Shown here piece by piece: positions 15,164 through 23,752 of a stretch of 64,000 bases of DNA; the first letter of the stretch is position 1, and each line of letters opens with the position of its first letter. The stretch comes from Stenotrophomonas sp. 24(2023) (GTDB lineage Bacteria; Pseudomonadota; Gammaproteobacteria; Xanthomonadales; Xanthomonadaceae): assembly GCF_030913365.1 (NCBI RefSeq), contig NZ_CP133160.1:3138001-3202000 (forward strand), read 5' to 3'. The notes beneath the pieces are model-generated. The model saw nothing but the letters and a program-made list of their open reading frames with translations, was not told the DNA's origin and did not search any database. The translations under genes and the position numbers were made by a program.

Positions 15164-15535
15164 GTGAATGGGATGGCTGTTCCAAAGAACGGGGAAGATG
15201 AGGGGCCAGTCCCGCAGGTCTGGCGGCCTACGCTGGCCGCTATCGTGGATGCTCTGGCCAAGGAACAGGCACCATTGCTGCCGCAGGTCCCCCTTCGAGC
15301 TGCGGATGTCTGGACGAGCGCGCAGGAGTATATTCGTGCATACGGCGCACACCTTAAGGCATTGCCGGAAGAGTCCTGGAATTCCTCCCTTTGCATCTGG
15401 TACGGGGAATTCTGGAATGTTCTGGTTGATCTTTATACGGAAGAAGAGGGAAGGAGTGATCTCGTCCTCCAGGTGCACATCCACGAAGCCCCGAACGGCT
15501 ATCGGTACGATGTCATCCAGGTGTACGTCCCCTAA
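15164..15535 (+). CDS. Small hypothetical protein, possibly DUF7668-like
   Basis: 123 residues. The C-terminal half reads WNSSLCIWYGEFWNVLVDL, then YTEEEGRSDLVLQVHIHE, ending in strand residues YDVIQVYVP. The 'vDLyTEEEGRSDLvL' motif reminds me of DUF7668 proteins, which are often found near toxin tips, but I cannot verify it. It is cytosolic. The 195 bases before it hold no gene. Confidence 0.5.
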   Translation: MNGMAVPKNGEDEGPVPQVWRPTLAAIVDALAKEQAPLLPQVPLRAADVWTSAQEYIRAYGAHLKALPEESWNSSLCIWYGEFWNVLVDLYTEEEGRSDLVLQVHIHEAPNGYRYDVIQVYVP

Positions 15536-15676
15536 CCCTGCAGCCCACTGCAGCGGTGATGCGGGGCAGCCCGCGATGCGATAGCGGAAAAGTGAAACGG
15601 CCGGTGGTGCGGGTATTCCATGGCCTGGAAGCCGACGGACAGGCACTCTGTCCATTATCAAGCCGAGGATTCAAGG

Positions 15677-16198
15677 ATGAAGGTAGATCGTCGAAAGACA
15701 GTGTGGTTGCTGTTGGCATCACTGGCGGCGGCAGCGGTGCTGTTCGTACTCCTTTTTGATCGGTATTCCTACGATGACTATCACGAGCGGTCATGTGGCG
15801 CGGATACGGTCGCGTTGGATGTCCGGCTGAGTGGAAGCTTCACGCCCGCGCGGCCGCAGGTACGTTCGTCGCCTTATCGCCTGTGGATCGGGGGTTTGGA
15901 TGAAGCGGGCGAGCCTGTTGTTCTCCAGGATCTCAGGTTGGTCTCACAGGCATCCGGAGCAACACTGGAGCTGGGGGGCATCCGGCGGTTCGAAGGGGAG
16001 GCCGCGGGGCATGCCGCGCCCGCAGCCGTGTATCTGGCCGAGCCGTTGCGGCTGGCGTACGACGATTACCTGTTGCAAGGGACGATCGTTGCAGACCGGG
16101 ACGGTCGAAGCCACTCGACCGCTTTTACCTGTGCGCTGGACAGGCACCCCTGGAGTGAATGGCGCAATCCCCGGTGGGATGCGCTGATGGGAATCTAG
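15677..16198 (+). CDS. Membrane-anchored hypothetical protein
   Basis: 173 residues starting at MKVDRRKTVWLL: a positively charged start, one hydrophobic segment (WLLLASLAAAAVLFVLLF), then an exported domain of about 145 residues. The exported part is strand-rich with few motifs, and cysteines at SCGAD and AFTCAL might form a disulfide. It is probably tethered to the inner membrane facing the periplasm. An AGGATG start context supports the ATG. Function unknown. Confidence 0.55.
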   Translation: MKVDRRKTVWLLLASLAAAAVLFVLLFDRYSYDDYHERSCGADTVALDVRLSGSFTPARPQVRSSPYRLWIGGLDEAGEPVVLQDLRLVSQASGATLELGGIRRFEGEAAGHAAPAAVYLAEPLRLAYDDYLLQGTIVADRDGRSHSTAFTCALDRHPWSEWRNPRWDALMGI

Positions 16199-16237
16199 GC
16201 GGCGCCCAGGCTTGTACGCTCCTGGGCGCGGGGGGAG

Positions 16238-16477
16238 TTACGCGCGGAAGAACACCATCCCGCCATGATGCAGTTCGTCGTGACTGACGAACTCACCATC
16301 GGCGGTGAATCCGGTGTCGTCCCAGTAGTCGATATGAGTACCGTCGATGACGTAGCGTCCCTGGTAGGCGCTGCGGCGCGTACCGCGTGCTTCGTCATAG
16401 CGGCCATCGGCGCGCAGCTCCTGGCGGATGCGGCCATCGGCGGTGACCCACATGCCAAGGTAGGGGTGTGGTTTCAT
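16238..16477 (-). CDS. Atu4866-like small protein
   Basis: 79 residues: MKPHPYLGMWVTADGRIRQELRADGRYDEARG..., ending GMVFFRA. The HPYLGMWVTADG.IRQEL..NGRYDEARG..SAYQGRY motif is that of the small Atu4866 domain family (calycin-like barrel), often found next to oxidoreductases. The ATG is convincing, and the preceding bases (GAAGGAAACCACAGG on this strand) give a good ribosome binding site. It lies downstream of the aldo/keto reductase gene on the same strand, 53 bases apart, probably co-transcribed. Confidence 0.75.
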   Translation of the reverse strand: MKPHPYLGMWVTADGRIRQELRADGRYDEARGTRRSAYQGRYVIDGTHIDYWDDTGFTADGEFVSHDELHHGGMVFFRA

Positions 16478-16530
16478 CCTGTGGTTTCCTTCATGGCGGG
16501 TGTGATTGCGATGGTGGGCGCCTGCCGGCG

Positions 16531-17592
16531 TCAGGCGACAGGGACGGTCGCGGCTTCCCACAGATCCGTTTCGCCAAGGCGGTCCGCACTCTGCGTCTGC
16601 ACCATCCAGCCGGGATACTCCGGCGGCAGCGCGCTGACCTCGTCGAGGCGGCGGATTTCCGCTGCGCTCAGGGTCAGGTCCACGGCCGCGATGTTGTCGG
16701 CCAACTGGTCCAGCCGTTTGGCGCCGATCAGGACCGAGCTCACCACCGGCTTGGCGAGCAGCCACGCCAGGGCCACCCGGGCGGGGCTGCAGCCGTGGGC
16801 ATCGGCGATCGGGCGCAGCACGTCGATGACGTTCCATGCGCGCTCCTTGTCGACGATCGGGAAGTCGAACCCGGAGCGGCGTGCGCCGGCCGGTGACGGA
16901 TTTTCCCGGCTGTACTTGCCTGACAGCAGGCCACCGGCCAGCGGGCTCCAGATGAGCAGGCCCATTTTTTCGGCTTCCAGCAGTGGTACGAGTTCGCGCT
17001 CCAGGTCGCGACCGGCCACGGAGTAGTACGCCTGCACGCTCTCTATGCGGGCCAGCCCCTGCCGGGCCGCGATCCCCTGCGCGGTGGCCAGCCGCCAGGC
17101 ATGCCAGTTGGAGACGCCGATATAGCGAACCTTGCCGTGGCGCACCAGGTCGTCCAGCGCGCGCAGGGTTTCTTCCAGCGGGGTAAGCGCGTCGGTGGCG
17201 TGGACCTGGTAGAGGTCGATATGGTCGGTGCCCAGCCGTTTCAGGCTGGCCTCCACCGCATCCATGATGTGCCCGCGGGAGGCGCCGACCTGGTTCTTGC
17301 CCGGCCCCATGCGCCCGGCCACCTTGGTGGCCAGGACATACTCGCGGCGTGCAATGCCCAGGTTGCGGAACGATCGTCCCAGCGTCTGTTCGCTTTCCCC
17401 GCCTGAATAGATGTCGGCGGTGTCGAAGAAGTTGATGCCGGCCTCGATGCTGGCCTTGACCTGGGCATCAGCCCCCTGCTGGTCGACCGCGCCGATGTGG
17501 GCATAGACGCCGGTGCCGCTGCTGAAGGTCATGGTGCCCAGGCACAGCTGCGATACGATCAGGCCGGTATTGCCAAGTTGCGTGTATTTCAT
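16531..17592 (-). CDS. Aldo/keto reductase
   Basis: A 353-residue NADP-dependent oxidoreductase. It begins MKYTQLGNTGLIVSQLCLGTM and has FFDTADIYSGGESEQTLGRSF (catalytic Asp and Tyr), VLATKV with the catalytic Lys, and DHIDLYQVHATD with the His. SPLAGGLLSGKY and the SVLIGAKRLDQLADNI cofactor-binding end follow. It belongs to the YajO/Tas-like branch acting on small carbonyl compounds; the exact substrate is unknown. It is divergent from the AraC-type regulator at 17853, with a 260-base gap that should hold both promoters. Confidence 0.88.
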   Translation of the reverse strand: MKYTQLGNTGLIVSQLCLGTMTFSSGTGVYAHIGAVDQQGADAQVKASIEAGINFFDTADIYSGGESEQTLGRSFRNLGIARREYVLATKVAGRMGPGKNQVGASRGHIMDAVEASLKRLGTDHIDLYQVHATDALTPLEETLRALDDLVRHGKVRYIGVSNWHAWRLATAQGIAARQGLARIESVQAYYSVAGRDLERELVPLLEAEKMGLLIWSPLAGGLLSGKYSRENPSPAGARRSGFDFPIVDKERAWNVIDVLRPIADAHGCSPARVALAWLLAKPVVSSVLIGAKRLDQLADNIAAVDLTLSAAEIRRLDEVSALPPEYPGWMVQTQSADRLGETDLWEAATVPVA

Positions 17593-17852
17593 CGGGTGCT
17601 CCCGGGATGGTGTGGGCAGGGGAGCGGGGCGTGGGGTGTCGTCCACGCGTTGCCCTCTCCCCGGAAGGGGCGGCGGCCCGAGGGTCATCCACTGCTGGAT
17701 CGTGCTGGACCGCGCGGTGGCCATGCTCTCCCCGGGCGGGCGGTGGCCGGTAGAACGCTCGTCCCGGATGCTTGCACGATCGTCCGGCGATACGGACGAA
17801 CGGCTTCCCTGCCATGGGGGTTCATGCGAAAAATGCCGTAGCCCGGGAAGCG

Positions 17853-18782
17853 ATGACGCCGATGACGCCACTGACGGAGTTCGTGAATCTCCTTTCACGC
17901 CAGATACCCACCGATGGCACTTTCCCGACGGCGGTGGCCGGGGTGACGCTGATCCGCTGGTCGGCGCCGAGCGAGCCGATGCCGGTGGTGTTCGATCCCA
18001 CGGTCTGCCTGGTGGTGCAGGGCCGCAAACGGGTGAGTGCCGGAACTGCGCTTTACGACTATGACCGGGCGCGTTACCTGATCGCGTCGGTGGCACAGCC
18101 GGTGATGGGCGCGGTGATCGAGGCCAGCGATGCCGAGCCCTATCTGTGCGTGCAGATCGACCTGGACATGCGCGAGATCGCGGATCTGGCCATGCGCCAC
18201 CCGGCCCGCCTGGATGCAGCCGTTCCCGCGTCCGCGCTTTCGGTCAATGAAACCTCGCCGGAACTGCTGGATGCCGCTGCCCGGTTGGTGGCGCTTCTGG
18301 CCCGTGCCGAGGATCTGCCGGCCCTGGCGCCGCTGGTGCTGCGCGAAATCCACTATCGGCTGTTGACCGGGCCGGCCGGTGGCACGCTGCGCCATATGGC
18401 ACAGGCCGACAGCCGCCTGAACCAGATCGGGCGGGCGGTGCTGTGGATACGCACGCATTTCCGCCAGGCCTGCCGCATCGAGCAGGCAGCGGAGGTGGCC
18501 GGCATGAGCCGTTCGAGCTTCCACCTGCATTTCCGCGCGGTGACCTCGCTCACCCCCATCGAATTCCGCACGCAGCTGCGCCTGCAGGAGGCACGCAGCC
18601 GGATGGTGGCCGACGGCATGGATGCCGCCAGTGCCGGGTTCGAGGTGGGTTACAGCAGCCCTTCGCAGTTCAGTCGTGACTATTGCCGGCTGTTCGGCAT
18701 GTCGCCCGCACGGGATGTGGGGCGCCTGCGGGCAGCGTCCCGGCCAGCGGGGGCACCGGGGCCGGGGCAGGGCGCAAGCTGA
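17853..18782 (+). CDS. AraC-family transcriptional regulator
   Basis: 309 residues with an AraC_N (type I) sensor part: VTLIRWSAPSEPMPVVFDPTVCLVVQGRKRV, then a YLIASV..P stretch. The C-terminal double helix-turn-helix follows (IEQAAEVAGMSRSSFHLHFRAVTSLTPIEFRTQLRLQEAR, then AGFEVGYSSPSQFSRDYCRLFGMSP). I chose ATG 17853 with GGGAAG upstream; a longer open frame begins at 17772. AraC_N proteins divergent from aldo/keto reductases usually control that reductase in response to electrophiles or other carbonyl compounds, which is inferred here. Confidence 0.85.
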   Translation: MTPMTPLTEFVNLLSRQIPTDGTFPTAVAGVTLIRWSAPSEPMPVVFDPTVCLVVQGRKRVSAGTALYDYDRARYLIASVAQPVMGAVIEASDAEPYLCVQIDLDMREIADLAMRHPARLDAAVPASALSVNETSPELLDAAARLVALLARAEDLPALAPLVLREIHYRLLTGPAGGTLRHMAQADSRLNQIGRAVLWIRTHFRQACRIEQAAEVAGMSRSSFHLHFRAVTSLTPIEFRTQLRLQEARSRMVADGMDAASAGFEVGYSSPSQFSRDYCRLFGMSPARDVGRLRAASRPAGAPGPGQGAS

Positions 18783-18825
18783 ACCTCCGGCGGCGGTCGC
18801 TGGCCCCGGGCAGCGCCCGTCTGCC

Positions 18826-18831
18826 TATAAT
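18826..18831 (+). promoter_or_regulatory. -10 box TATAAT upstream of the TerY-type operon
   Basis: A perfect TATAAT lies 36 bases before the vWA start, followed by a purine-rich ribosome binding site (GCAGGGAGGCG). No clear -35 box is seen at the right spacing. It stands out in otherwise GC-rich DNA. Confidence 0.45.
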
Positions 18832-18867
18832 CGGGATGACGAACCATGAGCAGGGAGGCGCATTCGT

Positions 18868-19548
18868 ATGTCCGTCGCAGGTATTCCCGATGTATCGCTG
18901 GTCGATAACAGTGAACAGCGCACGCCGCTGATCCTGGTGCTGGATTGTTCCGGCAGCATGGGCGGTGGCCCGATTGAACAGCTCAACGCCGGCCTGAAGC
19001 TGCTGGAGCAGGAACTGAAGGCCGATGTCATCGCGGCCAAGCGCGTACGCGTGCTGGTGGTGGAATATGGCGGCATGGACCGGGCCGCGGTGCGCGGTGA
19101 CTGGTGCGATGCCATGGATTTCACCGCGCCGGTGCTGTCGGCCAATGGCACCACGCCCACCGGTGCGGCGGTCGATCTGGCGCTGCAGGAAATCGAGGAT
19201 GAAAAGGCGCGCTTCCGCCAGGCCGGCGTGGCGTATACGCGCCCGTGGCTGTTCCTGATGTCCGACGGGCATCCCACCGATGCCTGGGAGACGGTGGCCG
19301 GGCAGTGCCGCGACAGCGAACAGCAGAACAAGGTGGCCGTGTTCCCGATTGCCGTGGGCGAGGCCGACATGGGCATGCTGGGCCAGTTCAGCCGTAATGG
19401 CGAACGTGGGGTCAAGCGCCTGCACGGCCTGCAGTTCAAGGAACTGTTCCTGTGGCTCAGTGCCAGCATGCGGGTGGTGTCCAACTCCACGCCGGGCGGC
19501 CAGGTGCAGTTGCCGGCCACCGACAGCTGGTCACAGGTACCGGTCTGA
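18868..19548 (+). CDS. TerY-type von Willebrand factor A protein
   Basis: 226 residues. The MIDAS metal-binding site is intact: DCSGSMGGG, a GTTPTG loop (T of the second motif) and a MSDGHPTD strand end. This is the layout of TerY-like vWA proteins, cytosolic metal-dependent adhesion modules often partnered with a PP2C phosphatase and a protein kinase. Both follow directly here, at 2 and 4 bases. TerY triads are linked by comparative genomics to envelope and chemical stress; the trigger is not evident from this sequence. Confidence 0.85.
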   Translation: MSVAGIPDVSLVDNSEQRTPLILVLDCSGSMGGGPIEQLNAGLKLLEQELKADVIAAKRVRVLVVEYGGMDRAAVRGDWCDAMDFTAPVLSANGTTPTGAAVDLALQEIEDEKARFRQAGVAYTRPWLFLMSDGHPTDAWETVAGQCRDSEQQNKVAVFPIAVGEADMGMLGQFSRNGERGVKRLHGLQFKELFLWLSASMRVVSNSTPGGQVQLPATDSWSQVPV

Positions 19549-19550
19549 CG

Positions 19551-20306
19551 ATGGCCTGGCGGGTGATGGCCGCATCGGCCACCGGGCGCTCGCACCTGGA
19601 CCGGGGACAGCCGTGCCAGGATGCGTTTGCCTCGGCCTGCACGGGGTCGGTGCTGGTCGCGGTGGTCTGCGATGGCGCGGGCTCGGCCTCGCACAGCGAG
19701 GTCGGCGCACGCGCGGTGTCGGCACAGGTGGTGGCGGCCATGGCCCAGGTGCTCGCATCGCCGTCGGCGGCGTTGCACGGGCCGGTCGAGGTGCTGCGGG
19801 GCCATGTCGTGGCCGCCATCAGCACGGCGCGCGATGCCTTGGCCGAGGACGCATCCGGGCAGGGAACATCACTGGCCGACCACGCCTGCACGCTGGTCGG
19901 CGTGGTGGCCGATGCACGGGGCGGCTGGTTCTTCCATATCGGTGATGGCGTGGCCGCCTGCATGTTCGCGGATGGGCAGCCCGAGGCCGTGTCGTTGCCG
20001 GCCAATGGGGAATATGCCAACGAAACCTGGTTCGTTACCGGTGAGGGCTGGCGCGAGCAGCTGCGCCTGACGCGTTTCGACGGGGCCGTGCAGGCGGTCG
20101 TGCTGATGTCCGATGGCGTCCAGCCGTTTGCGATGGCGCGCAGCGGAACCGCGCTGTATCCGCCCTTCATCACCCCGGTGCTGCGTTACCTGGACGGCGT
20201 GGAGGTCGCCCACGGCAGCCAGGCGCTGCAGGCGACGCTGGCGGACCCGCGCACCGATGCAATCACCGGCGACGACAAGACGTTGCTGGTGGCATTGCCG
20301 GGCTGA
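19551..20306 (+). CDS. PP2C-family serine/threonine phosphatase (TerY triad)
   Basis: 251 residues. The metal-binding aspartates of the PP2C fold are visible in VVCDGAGSASHSEVGA, in GWFFHIGDG and in VVLMSDGVQPF, with DDKTLLVAL at the end. A SHLDRGQPCQDAF start (CQDA motif) is the usual N-terminus of phosphatases in TerY-P triads. It presumably dephosphorylates targets of the kinase encoded next. The ATG lies two bases after the vWA stop, indicating a single operon. Confidence 0.87.
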   Translation: MAWRVMAASATGRSHLDRGQPCQDAFASACTGSVLVAVVCDGAGSASHSEVGARAVSAQVVAAMAQVLASPSAALHGPVEVLRGHVVAAISTARDALAEDASGQGTSLADHACTLVGVVADARGGWFFHIGDGVAACMFADGQPEAVSLPANGEYANETWFVTGEGWREQLRLTRFDGAVQAVVLMSDGVQPFAMARSGTALYPPFITPVLRYLDGVEVAHGSQALQATLADPRTDAITGDDKTLLVALPG

Positions 20307-20310
20307 GCGC

Positions 20311-21735
20311 ATGCCGTCGCGCAGCGGCGAAATCCTCTACGACCTGCGGCGTTCGCCGCTGACGCTTGGCCGCCTGCTCAAGAGCGGTGGTGCCGGCAGC
20401 GTGTTCACGTTGCACGAGCGCCCACGCGATGTGGCCAAGCTTTACCATTCCAGCAAGGACGGGCACGCGTACGAGCGCAAAGTGCGCGCCATGCTGGAAC
20501 TGCAGCCGGACCTGCCGCCGGTGCTGGACAACGGCAGCGCGCAGGTACAGATCGCCTGGCCCAACGGCATGCTGCGCGATGGGCAGGGCCGCTTCGTGGG
20601 CTTCACCATGCCGATCCTGGATGTGGCCGCCACCAGCGATCTGGAGCATGTGCTGCAGGAACGGCAGGCACGGGCGGAAGGGTTGCCCACCGCGCTGGGG
20701 CCGAAGATGACCCTGGCCGCCAACCTGGCGGTCATGCTGGCGGCGCTGCACCGGCGCGGCCATTACGTGGTGGACCTGAAGCCGCTGAACGTGCGCTTCT
20801 ACCGGCAATCGCTGTTCGTGGCGATGCTGGATTGCGATGGTTTCAGCATCCAGGGCAAGGGCGAGCGCTTTCCGGCCGGGCAGGTCACCGCCGATTACCT
20901 GGCCGCCGAGTTCCAGGGCCGGGGCGTGAAACCGGGCGAGGAGGAGGCACAGGATCGCTTCGCATTGGCGGTGATGCTGTTCCAGCTGCTCAACACCGGC
21001 CTGCACCCCTATGCCGGCAGGCCACAGGGCAGCGACCTGCCCAGCGACCTGCCCGGGCGCATCGCCGCCCATCTCTATGCATACGGCCGCAAGGCCGATG
21101 CGCGCATCCTGCCGGCCCTGGCCAGTGGCCACCAGGCGTTTCCCGATGAGATCCGGGACCTGTTCGACCGGGCCTTTTCACGCCAGCCACGGCGCCGCCC
21201 CTCGGCCGAGGAATGGGGCCGGCTGCTGTCGCGCTATGCGCGGCGCACGGCGGGCAAGCTGGTGGCCTGCGGCAAGGATGCAACGCACCAGCATTTCGAC
21301 GGGCTGCCGTGCGCGGCCTGCGCGCGCACCGCACTGCTTGCCAGCGCCGCACCTGCCGCCCGGCCCGGGCGCGGGCGCGGCAACCGCGCCGACCGCCGGC
21401 GACAGCAGGGGCAGGTGGCACGGCGGCAGCGGCAGGCGGCGGTGGCCCCGCAGGCCACGCAGGCAAGGGGCAGGAGGCCTGCTGTGGCCACGCCTGCCCA
21501 GCAGCTGGCCGGGCCTGTCGGGCTGGGAACGCGCGTGGCCATGTCGGTCATCGGTACGCTGCTGCTGGGATGGGTGATGGGGTGGGGCATGCCGGCCTAT
21601 CGCGATTACCTGGCCCATGAACAGCCCCGCTGGGGCGATGCCTTTGCGCTGGGGCTGCAGGGCGGATTGCTGGTCCTGGGCCTGTTGCTGTTCATCCTGT
21701 TCGTGCCGCTGATCATCCTGGGCAAGCGGCCATGA
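20311..21735 (+). CDS. Protein kinase with zinc ribbon and C-terminal membrane spans (TerY triad)
   Basis: 474 residues. The kinase domain has LKSGGAGSVF as glycine-rich loop, DVAKLYH with Lys43, HYVVDLKPLNVRF with Asp155, Lys157 and Asn160, and MLDCDGFSI as DFG-equivalent (Asp174/176). A C..H..C..C zinc ribbon (CGKDATHQHFDGLPCAAC, about 320-340) is followed by an Arg/Ala-rich linker and two membrane spans (about 405-430 and 445-470). This makes a membrane-anchored Ser/Thr-type kinase of the TerY-P class. It follows the phosphatase by four bases and overlaps the next gene by four. Confidence 0.85.
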   Translation: MPSRSGEILYDLRRSPLTLGRLLKSGGAGSVFTLHERPRDVAKLYHSSKDGHAYERKVRAMLELQPDLPPVLDNGSAQVQIAWPNGMLRDGQGRFVGFTMPILDVAATSDLEHVLQERQARAEGLPTALGPKMTLAANLAVMLAALHRRGHYVVDLKPLNVRFYRQSLFVAMLDCDGFSIQGKGERFPAGQVTADYLAAEFQGRGVKPGEEEAQDRFALAVMLFQLLNTGLHPYAGRPQGSDLPSDLPGRIAAHLYAYGRKADARILPALASGHQAFPDEIRDLFDRAFSRQPRRRPSAEEWGRLLSRYARRTAGKLVACGKDATHQHFDGLPCAACARTALLASAAPAARPGRGRGNRADRRRQQGQVARRQRQAAVAPQATQARGRRPAVATPAQQLAGPVGLGTRVAMSVIGTLLLGWVMGWGMPAYRDYLAHEQPRWGDAFALGLQGGLLVLGLLLFILFVPLIILGKRP

Positions 21736-23591
21736 AGATCCTGCTGGGCGTGCTGGCCGCGCTGCTGGTGTTCCTGCTGCTGGTGCCCCTGTGGGGCTGG
21801 ATGGGCGTGCTCGCCTATGGCGGCATCGAGTGGCTTGGCCAGCGCTGGAGCACCGGCCTGCTCGGTGATGGCCGCCTGGGTTTCCGTGCCGGGGTGATGC
21901 TCGGGGGCAGCGCTGCGGTCCTGAGCTTCCTGTGGGTGGCGTGGAAAGACCGTTCGATCAGCTACCTGTTGGCCGGCGCATTCGTGGGGCTGGGGTTTGC
22001 CGTGTTGCTGGTGGTGACCGGCGTGGCTCCCACGCAGCGGGTGCCACAGCGCATGGGGCCCACGCAGGTGCGGGTGGAATCGCCGGAACGCCGGCGCCCG
22101 CTGGTGCAGCGGGAATGGCAGAGCCGCCGCGCCTATGAACACGATGTGGCACAGCAGGTGGAGGCGATCGCCCGGGCGGCGGCGCGGGGGGAGATGGCGC
22201 AGGCCGACGAACTGCTCGATACGCTCGAATCCTGGCCGATGCAGCGACCACGTGCGGAGGAACAATCCGGGCAGGCACGGCAGGCGTGGAAGGCCTACAT
22301 CGATTTCTTCACCGCGCCAGGCCAGCCCGCTGTACCTGCCGCCGACGGCGGCAATGGGGCTGGCGGGCGCGCGGCGCGCGAACGCGCGGTGCTGCAGGCG
22401 CTGTGGTCGATCGATCCGATGGCGACCGGGGCGGCCACGCAGCTGCTGCTGGGGGATGTGGAGCACCTGCGGATGGACATGGACACGGCGCGCCGGACGC
22501 CGGGGCTCCAGGCCGGAGCGCAGGCCATGCGTGGCCTGCTGGGCATCCGGACCGGCCTGGAGGCCCTGTTCGCGTACATGCCGGGCTCCGCCCCGTTGTG
22601 GGACAGCTATGCATCGCTGCAGGCCGATACCGATGAGGAACTGGCGGTGGGGGCCTGGGTGGTGGCGGCACGGCTGGGCCGGGGCCGACCGACGCGCACG
22701 GACAGCTTCGGCAGCGACATGGCGGCGACGCAGCGCCCGATGGCCGAGGTGGACCTGCGGCTGCTGGCGGGCCGCCTGCCCGTGGCCGACAACGGCCGAC
22801 GGGCGATCCTGCGCGCGCGCGCCGCGATGGTGCGCGCGCAGCATGAGCCGCTGCCCTTCGAGGAAGCGCCGCAGGGCGGGCCCGATGGCCAGATGCGCAT
22901 CAGCGCACGTGCACTGCCGCCAGCAGGCCTGGTGGTGCGGGGCGAGGGGCTTGGCCTGCCGTCTGCCGCGCCGTCCGCGCCCGACATGGAGCGGGCGCTG
23001 GGGGAGGTGCAGGTCGACCTGGGCGCGGCAGGTTTCGTGCCGGGCGACACGCACATCCCGCTGCAGGCACCGGTGCGGCGCTGGGCGCAGCTGCTGCTGG
23101 CGGTTGACGTATGGGAGCAGGGCCAGGTGACCTCGGTGCTGGTGGAACGCAGCAGTGGCGACCCCGCGCTGGACGAGGCCGCGCGCCGCGGTGCGGCGTA
23201 CTGGCGTGCCGCAGGGGAGGTCGCCGGGGCCGGCGAGCGTCGCCGTGTGGCGGTGATCTTCCAGCCCCCGGCACCGGACAGCACGCCCGCCGCGCCGCCG
23301 CCGCCGATGGTGCCCATGCTGCCGGACGAGCGGGTGTATTTCGAACTGCTCGGCCAGGCCCGCCGTTCGCTGTCCATGCCCGAGGGCATTCCCGGGGGAA
23401 CCGTCGTGCTGACGGTGGCGGTGGGGGCTGACGGGCGGGTCCGGTCCGTGTCGGTCGCGCGCAGCAGTGGCCAGCCCCGGCTTGACGAAGCGGCACGCAG
23501 GGCCGCACGGGACTGGGAGGTGTCGCCCACCGCGATTGCCCGCAGTGGTCCGGTCACGGTGCAGGTCCCGATCCGTTTCGAGGCGATGTGA
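21732..23591 (+). CDS. Membrane protein with two TonB-C-like domains
   Basis: 619 residues. Three hydrophobic spans near the N-terminus (about 1-25, 45-65 and 75-95) are followed by a long helical region, probably periplasmic. Two C-terminal modules resemble TonB energy-transducer ends: about 430-515 (VRRWAQLLLAVDVWEQGQVTSVLVERSSGDPALDEAARRGA) and about 540-619 (GGTVVLTVAVGADGRVRSVSVARSSGQPRLDEAARRAARDW). The ATG overlaps the kinase stop, so it belongs to the triad operon. It may link the signalling unit to the outer membrane, but there is no TonB proline-rich spacer. Confidence 0.7.
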   Translation: MKILLGVLAALLVFLLLVPLWGWMGVLAYGGIEWLGQRWSTGLLGDGRLGFRAGVMLGGSAAVLSFLWVAWKDRSISYLLAGAFVGLGFAVLLVVTGVAPTQRVPQRMGPTQVRVESPERRRPLVQREWQSRRAYEHDVAQQVEAIARAAARGEMAQADELLDTLESWPMQRPRAEEQSGQARQAWKAYIDFFTAPGQPAVPAADGGNGAGGRAARERAVLQALWSIDPMATGAATQLLLGDVEHLRMDMDTARRTPGLQAGAQAMRGLLGIRTGLEALFAYMPGSAPLWDSYASLQADTDEELAVGAWVVAARLGRGRPTRTDSFGSDMAATQRPMAEVDLRLLAGRLPVADNGRRAILRARAAMVRAQHEPLPFEEAPQGGPDGQMRISARALPPAGLVVRGEGLGLPSAAPSAPDMERALGEVQVDLGAAGFVPGDTHIPLQAPVRRWAQLLLAVDVWEQGQVTSVLVERSSGDPALDEAARRGAAYWRAAGEVAGAGERRRVAVIFQPPAPDSTPAAPPPPMVPMLPDERVYFELLGQARRSLSMPEGIPGGTVVLTVAVGADGRVRSVSVARSSGQPRLDEAARRAARDWEVSPTAIARSGPVTVQVPIRFEAM

Positions 23592-23752
23592 GCGCTGGCG
23601 CGGCCCCTGGCTGAACGGGGGCCTGACGGAAACGCCCCAAGGACAGGGCCAGGGGCCTTCCGTGGCCCCGTTTGTGGAGTCTGGCGGCCGACTTTGCCTA
23701 TAGTGGCCGGGGCCGATCGGGCCCGGGTGCCGTGGATGGGGCGTTTTCTGGA

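Noticed and set aside
22135-23130. Long Arg/Trp/Cys-rich frame overlapping the TonB-C gene
   Set aside because: Typical shadow frame of a high-GC gene, with no protein-like composition.
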